Below are positions 57,149 to 64,000 of a stretch of DNA of 64,000 nt, piece after piece. The first letter of the stretch is position 1; each line of letters opens with the position of its first letter. Origin of the DNA: Paraconiothyrium sp. Pb-2020 (lineage: Eukaryota; Ascomycota; Dothideomycetes; Pleosporales; Didymosphaeriaceae); contig JAJUBI010000009.1 of the NCBI GenBank assembly GCA_022419385.1, forward strand, positions 62,001-126,000. The letters are read 5' to 3'. The position numbers and the translations under genes are program-made. Below the pieces are notes generated by a model, which was not told where the DNA came from, searched no databases, and worked only from the letters and a program-made list of their open reading frames with translations.

Positions 57149-59015
57149 ATGGGCGAATGGAGAAAGGCGATAAAAAGTTTTGGCGCTGCCAACCCCTTTA
57201 GAGATCTTCCACACGATGTTAGCGAAGAAGAAAACGTCGAAAGTCACTCGTTAGATCACTCAGCTGAGAGTGGTTATCTCTCACCCAAAAGTGCAGAACC
57301 TTACTCTTGGGAAACCGATCCTGAGCTTAGGCACAAAATTCTTCAAATTGATCAAATTAACCAAGTTGACTGGTATCCACGGATCTTAGCGGCCACGTAT
57401 TTGTTTTCTCTGGCTTCTCTGGCTATAAGTGCTGTCCAGTTATTGATGGGGATGAAAGCCCTCCATGAGAGCGTTCGCAACAACCAAGATACCTCTCGAG
57501 CCTCCTGGGCACACCTCCTAGATGTATTCTTCAGCGACTTCACGTTGCAATTTCTTCTTCCAGCTGTTTTATGGGGTGTTGCCGCAGCGGCAGTTCTCAA
57601 ACGTCCCGGGTCTACTAAACTTAACGTACCTGCGTCAGGCCACCTTCGGAGGGTTTTCCAGTGTGTAAGCTTGAATTTTAATTTTAAATTCGCAAATTTC
57701 TTTTCTGACGTTAATAGGCGTGTGGAGAAAGGTTCCAGTCCGATATGAGATGCGAGGATGCAAGAGAGGAGACTCTAATAATACTTCGAGCCCTGCCAGA
57801 ACTGTTTAGTAATCATTCGGACCGCTACCTAAGATCGATGGCGAGCACAGAAGCTCAGCGAAAACAGACTGAATCACGCTCCCCCGCTTCCAGTTCAACA
57901 ACCAGAGCTTCTAGTACAGCAATACAGCCGAATCTATCCTCTCAGAGGCGAAGGGAATTCGAAAGGTCTCTAGATATCACAGAGATGGACAGGGATCAAG
58001 AATTCGATTCGCCTCCATCGGGAAACACCACGCCTAAGTTCTTGATATTTTGTTTTCCCGGTACTGATGGCTATCAAATTGAACAACGAGAGACGGAACC
58101 GGACTTGTCCGACACAGTGCTAATGGAGAAGGTCAAGGCCGAGTATTTCAAGAAGAGGAGCACCTGGGCCGGGTTGAACCCACTTCGCGGTTTCAGTGGC
58201 ATACGACTAGCAAGAGTAAGTCGAATCCGTTGCAAAGCCAGACAAGTATTGAAAGTTACCAGTTTGAGCTTCGCTATATCCCCCAGCATTTATTCCCTGC
58301 GGCCATAGATTGGGAATGGCCGAATGAAGAAAACTCTGACTGGGAGTTTTCCACAAGCGGGGTTTCATCTATCGAGGGAGATTCGACTTTTATGACTCAG
58401 CTGTGGTCACATGCAGGTAAACATCACAAGAACCCTGGTTTGAGAACGCCAGAATGCCGGCAGAGGAATAAGCCTAAGGTCTCTGTTTGGTTGGCAGGCA
58501 CGAACCAATCGCTCCCCGTAAACAGAACAGCTTTCCCGGTTGCAGAGTTTGACTCTCTCCCTTTGCTGAGCATGGCCTCACGCATAAAGATCTATCTGCA
58601 CATATCTCCTAGAGACGGTCTTATATCAAAGGACGCCGAGGAACCGCAAGATGAATCGGAATCTCAATTGTGGCGTAATGCGAGTATACAAGTGGAGTAT
58701 CCTAGTGACTCTTATTATATCTACTATCGCACACCGAAGAAGCTAAAGGAACCACTTGGAGTTAATTCTGATGGGAAAACTTTGTCAATTGGATGGGCAA
58801 TTTGGATCGACGAAGACTTTACTTTTCATTGGCTCCTTTTGGCCAGCTTATATCTAATATTTCTTGGCTCGTTCGTGTTTGCGATCGTATATACTGCGAA
58901 AACTGGGCAGAAGGCAAATGGGTGGACAATCATGAGTTGCGTAATCGCCCTAGGGATGATGGTCCTCACAGGTTTGGTATTGAGGTCGAAGGACTCTAAG
59001 CACGCCCGGGCATGA
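57149..59015 (+). CDS. Membrane protein of unknown function, 588 aa
   Basis: Three exons, 57149-57664, 57718-58215 and 58263-59015. The introns are GTAAGC...TTAATAG (53 bp) and GTAAGT...TTACCAG (47 bp). Joins give RRVFQC|ACGERFQSDMR and IRLAR|FELRYIPQHL. Two membrane helices follow an acidic N-terminal segment (YLFSLASLAISAVQLLMG and LQFLLPAVLWGVAAAAVL). A large soluble middle holds a Ser-rich linker and a beta-rich region with possible N-glycosylation sites (GTNQSL, PVNRTAF). Two C-terminal helices (LLLASLYLIFLGSFVFAIVY and IMSCVIALGMMVLTGLVL) end in a short basic tail. The topology suggests a large loop on one side of a membrane. I recognise no family. It is intact. Confidence 0.72.
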
Positions 59016-59747
59016 TAGAGTTGATATAGTTGATGCTTTGCGTTTGAGTACAGTGATCCACTTATTATTTAATTGAGTTCATGACGAACGATCTGTTCGA
59101 CATTGTTCCAAAAGCAGATGCCAACCACTCTCTTTAAGTAGCAGAAGTAATGAATTAGTATGTGTGTTATTGTCCGCAAATTTACAGAAGCGAGTATCAA
59201 GCTGTTCCTCGTCTTATCTCAGGCTTCCCCTGGGATACCTGCGACAGGTCTAGGCTGTTCATAACGTTACACCAAGTTCCTTCATATACATTGCTCGCTT
59301 TGGAACATCCGCGCGGACATCACGCTCTGCTTGACCGTGTCACGAACCCTTCCTTGGCCGCGTCTTGGGAGTTGTATTTTGCGCTCGCAGCCTCGGATCC
59401 CAATCCAACGACAAATAGACACAGTTTGGCAATTTTGCTTGCATGCCCCTCGCATGCTTTATCACCCCGAGCAGTGCGCTTATAGAAGGATGGCACGATA
59501 CAAGCGGGCCAGGTACAAGAGAGCACATGTAGTATATAGTCCTGTTCTAGACTTCCTTTTGAAGCTGGTGCGACGGTCTAACGAAACATTGCTTTACGTA
59601 CAGCACGGATAAAGTTCATCTTTGATTGGAGCTTCCAGACTTCAGCGAAACATACCATGATACAATATGACAATTTAGATTGAAGAGATCATCGACTAGC
59701 ACATAGAATATCGTCAACGTTGCAGTCATGTCCTTTTAAGCCCTTCG
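59016..59747. other. Intergenic between convergent genes
   Basis: About 0.73 kb containing the 3' flanks of the genes ending at 59015 and 59748. No feature recognised. Confidence 0.5.
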
Positions 59748-60809
59748 TTACTTTCCAACATTCACTCCGTCACCCAACCACTCCATCAACACGTCATTGA
59801 ATTCTCTGAGTCCTCTCTTTCTGGATTCGTCCCCTACCACAACTGCCCTCATAACATCTTCCAGGCTGCCTCTCCAGACGCTGATAGAGACCGTCGACGC
59901 CTCAGTATCGACACGCACATCCTCAGAAGCTTCTTCGTTGTGTTTCTCTCTATCATTTGCATCCGAAGTCGCGGCTTTCTTCGCTTGATCTTCGGAACCC
60001 ACGTCCCGTGTCAACCCCTCGCACTCACTAGAAGAAATTCTGCGCAGCATATTCTCATTCAGTACTACCAGCCTCACGCCCTTATCCCTCCACCCCTTCC
60101 CGACTAAAACGAAGCACTCAGCGAAGGTGCGCCGAATCACGGGTGTATAATCGTAGCGTGCCCGAACAGGGTCTACCCGGAGGCTAGGCAGGGCCTGTAG
60201 TTGCAGCTGCGTCAGCTCAGGGCGCGCTAGCAGACGCCCACCGCGCCGGAAGGCGCAGAATCGAGGAAGCAGACTGCAGAGATGACGCGACAAGGCAACA
60301 TGCCAGCGGATGAGGTCCTCGAGCAGAGTTGGCGGTGAAGCATGCCCCTCAAATTCGACTCGTATCGTCGAGCTGAAGAATGGTCCACATTCCCTCAATA
60401 AGCCATTGTTGAACACAGTCCTGTCGCGCGTGGGATACCACTCGCGGTAGATGGCATCGAAGAGCGTGGTTTGATCTGCGCCTCGTTCTGTTACGTAGAC
60501 GGCGACGTCTCTGTATGCGAAGAAAGGCAGCAGGCGCGCGGGAAGGTCTCGCAGGAGGAAAGGCTGGCCATCGCCATTGTCGAGGCATATGGCTTCCAGG
60601 GACAGTCGCCAGTTGTGTACAGGCGAAGTTGGGAGGGTAGGAAGAGAGTAATCGTTAGCGCAAAGGCGATGTCCGAGACGAGTACCATTGGAGTGGAAAG
60701 TATAGTGCGCGTCATTTTCATACGAGAAGGACTCATCGACAAGCGGTGGAGAAGGAACTGGGGAAGGAGTTGGAGCCGAAGCCCACCCTGTGGATGCTGA
60801 GGACGTCAT
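59748..60809 (-). CDS. Hypothetical protein, 353 aa
   Basis: Single exon. The frame is open a little further upstream, but the first ATG is at 60809 (MTSSASTGWASAPTPSPVPS). A Pro/Ser-rich N-terminus is followed by a soluble domain with FLLRDLPARLLPFFAYRDVA, FDAIYREWYPTRDR, SLLPRFCAFRRGG and RLVVLNENMLRRIS. An acidic Glu/Asp-rich insertion (about 270-305) comes before a final helix with REFNDVLMEWLGDGV. There is no signal peptide or membrane segment. No family is recognised; the Leu-Pro-rich segments recall the F-box-like proteins common here, but the evidence is weak. Frame and codon use look normal. Confidence 0.68.
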   Translation of the reverse strand: MTSSASTGWASAPTPSPVPSPPLVDESFSYENDAHYTFHSNGTRLGHRLCANDYSLPTLPTSPVHNWRLSLEAICLDNGDGQPFLLRDLPARLLPFFAYRDVAVYVTERGADQTTLFDAIYREWYPTRDRTVFNNGLLRECGPFFSSTIRVEFEGHASPPTLLEDLIRWHVALSRHLCSLLPRFCAFRRGGRLLARPELTQLQLQALPSLRVDPVRARYDYTPVIRRTFAECFVLVGKGWRDKGVRLVVLNENMLRRISSSECEGLTRDVGSEDQAKKAATSDANDREKHNEEASEDVRVDTEASTVSISVWRGSLEDVMRAVVVGDESRKRGLREFNDVLMEWLGDGVNVGK

Positions 60810-61580
60810 CGTACGAAGTACTTTTAGGAGGCTAGGGCACTTCGCGTTCAAATCGCATATCTGTATGGTAGACTACGGTACGGATTCAAACCTCCTGCCG
60901 AATCATGATTGAACTTCAACTGTGCCCCTCAGCCACGGTAACCGGTGAGCTGCACACCGGACTTGTCCTTTTTCGGCACTTTGATCACGTGCCGTTAGGC
61001 ATCCGAGGTCGTTCGTGGAAATGGCTTTGATATAAATTAGGAGTCTTCTGTTAAGTAGTAACACCTAGGATAGAGCTATAGTACATAATATATCTATTTA
61101 TCACTACTAATTGTAGTTTTACTCTAGATTCTCTACCTTACCTTTATCCTCCTATGTCCCTATATAAGACCGATCATGCTTGTGCTTACGATTGGTGAAG
61201 CTAAGGGAAGCTTCCGCCTCCATGACGCTTATCTTTTTACAGAGCGATGAAGAGGTTAGTCTGTTGATACGCTATCGTATTAGATGCATCTGTAGGAGAG
61301 CTGCATACCCAGATGAAAAAAAGGGATTCTGCGTCTCTATTCGATGACAGTGGAGATTCGTGCTGCGCCAGGCGAAAAGCTTTCGCCTACATTCCTTGCC
61401 ACTTCCAGATGGACGTATTGAATCCATCTCTACTGTGAGCGAGCGCCACGCTGCACTCTATGCTTCAAAAGTTAAGTCACAGTGCACAACCTATCCCATC
61501 AGTCACTTATCCACCGGTGTACTGCCTTCCCCTGGTGCCATCATCCACGCACAAGTAAACGCTACAACACACAATCCAGC
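60810..61580. other. Intergenic; AT-rich relic about 61020-61165
   Basis: 5' flank of the 353-aa gene and 3' flank of the next one. The AT-rich island is full of TATATAT/CTATTTATC words. Plus-strand frames at 61360-61827 are antisense to the gene ending at 61581. Confidence 0.5.
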
Positions 61581-62486
61581 TCATCTTCTCCGTATCCTCA
61601 AAAGCCTTTCCTCAAAATCCGTCACTACAACAAATTCATGCTTCGAGCGCTTTAAACACTCCGCCGCCCACCTATCCACCTTATCATCCCCATCAAACTC
61701 TCCCTCCTCCCTTAGCAACCATCCATACTCAAACCCCATTTCCCCATCTTTATCCTCGTCATACGGTATCCCCAACAGCTTCATCGCCACTTCTACCACA
61801 TCCTCATCTCTCATCCCCCTGCGGTAGGAAAACCCATCAGAGCACCATCCCCACCTCACCTCTTCGATCTTACCTTTCATGAGCATACTAACCGCTAACC
61901 TTGGTACCTCCCAGTTGTGATAATGATGGCAGCCATGCGCGCCCGAGGGGAAGCTACAAGATACAGTCCGCAAGCTGGAGAAGTGCGTAGCGATATAGCG
62001 CATTACTTTCGTCCAGCCTGTGTACCCCCTGCGCTCGCCGCCTGTGTGGAGGGACCACTCCGTCCAGGAGAGATGTGCAATCCTTTTTTTAGCTTGTTCT
62101 GGGATGAATTGCAGGCAGGTCAAGATGAAGGAGGCGCGGCGGCGCCAGTTGAAGGTGAAGACCGTCTTTGCGTAGATTGCGGAGAGCATCTCCGCGCGGA
62201 TTTGGTGGTTGAGGAGAAGGACGGGGGCGGCGGCGAGGTAGTGATTTATGGGGTGGTGGCGGGTTTGGAGGCGTCCTTTCCACCAGTATGTTTCCTCGCG
62301 TGATTGATTTTGCATGGTGAAGGATAGATGAGAGGGTATGAGGTATATGTAGATTTTGTCTCTCAATTCACGTGGAAGGCCGAGGAAAGATATTGTGGGT
62401 AGTGGGAGTTTTTGTGAGACGGACGACGGGGCTCCATCGCCGTTGGGACGGAGCTGTGGTGCCCAATGGCTTTGAGTTGTTTCCAT
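61581..62486 (-). CDS. F-box/DUF7730-like protein, 301 aa
   Basis: Single exon starting at the ATG 62486. Residues about 28-55 read PTISFLGLPRELRDKIYIYL, the LPxELRxxIY signature shared by fungal F-box, 2EXR and DUF7730 modules. It is followed by LLLNHQIRAEMLSAIYAKTV, FTFNWRRRASFILTCLQFIP and IAHLSWTEWSL. The C-terminal third is charged and ends in a basic helix (FEERLLRIRRR). The function may be as a ubiquitin-ligase adaptor, but this is family analogy only. Complete, with no lesions. Confidence 0.75.
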   Translation of the reverse strand: METTQSHWAPQLRPNGDGAPSSVSQKLPLPTISFLGLPRELRDKIYIYLIPSHLSFTMQNQSREETYWWKGRLQTRHHPINHYLAAAPVLLLNHQIRAEMLSAIYAKTVFTFNWRRRASFILTCLQFIPEQAKKRIAHLSWTEWSLHTGGERRGYTGWTKVMRYIATHFSSLRTVSCSFPSGAHGCHHYHNWEVPRLAVSMLMKGKIEEVRWGWCSDGFSYRRGMRDEDVVEVAMKLLGIPYDEDKDGEMGFEYGWLLREEGEFDGDDKVDRWAAECLKRSKHEFVVVTDFEERLLRIRRR

Positions 62487-63829
62487 TGTGTTGCAGATGC
62501 TAGTGTGGTTGAGTTGAAAGGGTGCTGCGAGAGTAAGATAGTCGTGCGAGATGTAGGTTCTAATCGCTGTGAGTCACACCCGCAGTGCGGCTACTGTCGG
62601 TGTCGGAAGGCTGTGAGGTGCGCTCCGCGATGCTGTGCTGCAAACTATTCATACAAAATAAATTTATCCGCGATAGCACATCGCGGGCGCGATGGTGTTG
62701 GGATTTCAACCTTGTGTATGGTGGCACGTGACTACTCCAAGTATTAGATGCCAATCCGGTAGACGCGGGGTCAGCCGGCGCACAGGGGTTGTTGTGGTCG
62801 CCGATTAACGTATTGCGAACCCTGCAATTTTCAACGGAAATTCTTCGGCCAGATCCGAGGTGGTGTGTGATCAGCACGCATGCCTGCAGAAGGATGCAGA
62901 CGAGGCTGCAGGTAGGAAAAGCGAAGGGCATGATCAACAACCAGCTCGCGGATCAGATTGAAGATTTAATCCGCGTAGATACCTAAATGGGCAGGCTTGA
63001 ATATGTAGGGTGCACAGTGTCCAAAGATAGTGTCGTAGTCTACCACAGCATGTTATGGGTGGGGTCTAGCGCAGCGGAACGCCATAACGGTTGCCGCCAC
63101 TAGGATGCTCCCTTCCACTCACGTTCCAACAGTTCTTGGCGGTACTTTACGTCCGCTCGTTCTATTCGTCGTGTATACGGGCCCTATTTGCTGGGGCTTA
63201 GGGAACGTTTTACTTATTTCTTTGTCCCGATTTGCTTAAAATAGCTGCTCGTGCAAAGAACACTCCCTTCCGTACACACGGCGCTCGTCTCATTCTCAAG
63301 CGAAGAATTGCAGTGCGATTCAAGAAAAAGAGCTGTGATATACGAAGAGGCCTTTTCAATCCCCTGTCGATCTTGGTTGTGCCCCTGTGGAGCCTTCTCC
63401 TCACCGGTGTTCGTGTTCCCTCGTATTCGATACCAAAAGCGGTTGCACCTTCCGCCCCCACCCGATGACGTCCGATCATCGTGTTATACCTTGTCCCACC
63501 TCGTGTCTACCCCCGACAGTGTGTTCCCTTGCAATTTAACACCGTAGTACGAGCTCTCAGCGTGCCGCTCACCCTTCCTGATTCGCCGCCGACCTCTCGT
63601 GTTCCTCAGCCGCTCCCCGTTCTGCAAGTGCTATGATGTCGCATCCGCCCGAACATATACGAACAGAAGCCATGCCCGCTTTTCGAAACACCCGTCTCTA
63701 CGTCCTCGCCAACGTTTTCTGAATCGAATGTTCTTCTAGTGAATAACGCAGTGACCAAGGACGTACTTCGTATACACTTCCCTCGACGTCTCGACGATCC
63801 CATCCCGCGGGACGTTGCTTGCCGCCGCA
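62487..63829. other. Intergenic, promoter of the last gene
   Basis: About 1.3 kb. Pyrimidine-rich stretches at 63380-63620 look like the 5' UTR/promoter of the gene starting at 63830. No other gene recognised. Confidence 0.5.
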
Positions 63830-64000
63830 ATGCTTCAGAGTCCAGTCAGTCCAGAGAGCCCAGACGGCGCAAGGGCGTTCCACAGGATACACAACTATGA
63901 AGCCGGCCTGGAAGTTGCCGAGAACCAGAACCGTGAGAAGAATGACTTGGATCCCGTGGTTGTGAATTCGCCGATTGACACACAGTCGCCGTTGTATGTT
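63830..64000 (+). CDS. 5' end of an unidentified gene, cut by window
   Basis: An ATG at 63830 opens a frame of 57 codons that runs off the window: MLQSPVSPESPDGARAFHRI, then a Glu/Asn-rich segment, then DPVVVNSPIDTQSPLYV. The composition is that of a disordered cytosolic N-terminus. The upstream DNA is pyrimidine-rich, as is common before fungal start sites. Too short to assign a family. Confidence 0.45.
   Translation, partial: MLQSPVSPESPDGARAFHRIHNYEAGLEVAENQNREKNDLDPVVVNSPIDTQSPLYV

Overview
The window is nuclear DNA from a filamentous ascomycete, most likely a Dothideomycete of the Pleosporales type. This is an inference from gene structure and families. Introns are short (about 45-60 bp) with GTAAGT/GTACGT-like donors, CTGAC/CTAAC-like branch sites and TAG/CAG acceptors. 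Families seen include Zn2Cys6 regulators, a P450, an NRPS-like reductase, F-box-like proteins, DUF4385, URB1 and a 4E-T-like protein. There are also small AT-rich, CTAG/TATA-rich islands that look like repeats degraded by RIP. No rRNA, tRNA or CRISPR array was recognised.

Layout. 1-0.9 kb: 5' part of a helical protein resembling the N-terminal domain of fungal STAND/NACHT proteins (minus, cut by the window edge). 2.4 kb: remnant of a zinc alcohol dehydrogenase. 3.9-10.9 kb: conserved housekeeping block, both minus: an eIF4E-binding/4E-T-like disordered protein and the ribosome-biogenesis factor URB1/NPA1. URB1 carries an apparent one-base frameshift. 11.3-19 kb: decaying accessory block: a frameshifted DHA2-type MFS transporter, an intact Zn2Cys6 regulator, a GH3 beta-glucosidase pseudogene split by a 0.3-kb MITE-like inverted-repeat element with TA duplication, and a berberine-bridge (BBE) oxidase tail. 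20-24.3 kb: a secreted Thr-rich PAN/Apple-like protein and an intact cytochrome P450. 25.9-36 kb: a decayed copy (25.9-27.5 kb) and an intact copy (34.4-35.9 kb) of a HExxH zincin-like protein, with a small unknown gene and an F-box-like gene between them. 36.4-41 kb: DUF4385 protein and a complete A-T-R NRPS-like carboxylate reductase. 41-47 kb: long gene-poor, partly GC-rich stretch. 47-48.2 kb: a basic protein with three zinc-ribbon repeats. 50.9-59 kb: two unknown multi-pass membrane proteins, a decayed relative of the first, and an F-box/DUF7730-like protein whose predicted N-terminus closely resembles the histone H3 tail. 59.7-62.5 kb: two minus-strand genes, one unknown and one F-box-like. 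63.8 kb to the end: start of a plus-strand gene.

Co-function is visible only in part. The MFS pseudogene, Zn2Cys6 regulator and GH3 pseudogene look like the remains of a small, co-regulated catabolic or export cluster. The P450 and the NRPS-like enzyme are candidates for small-molecule metabolism but are 13 kb apart. All exon boundaries were assigned by eye from splice signals and reading-frame continuity.
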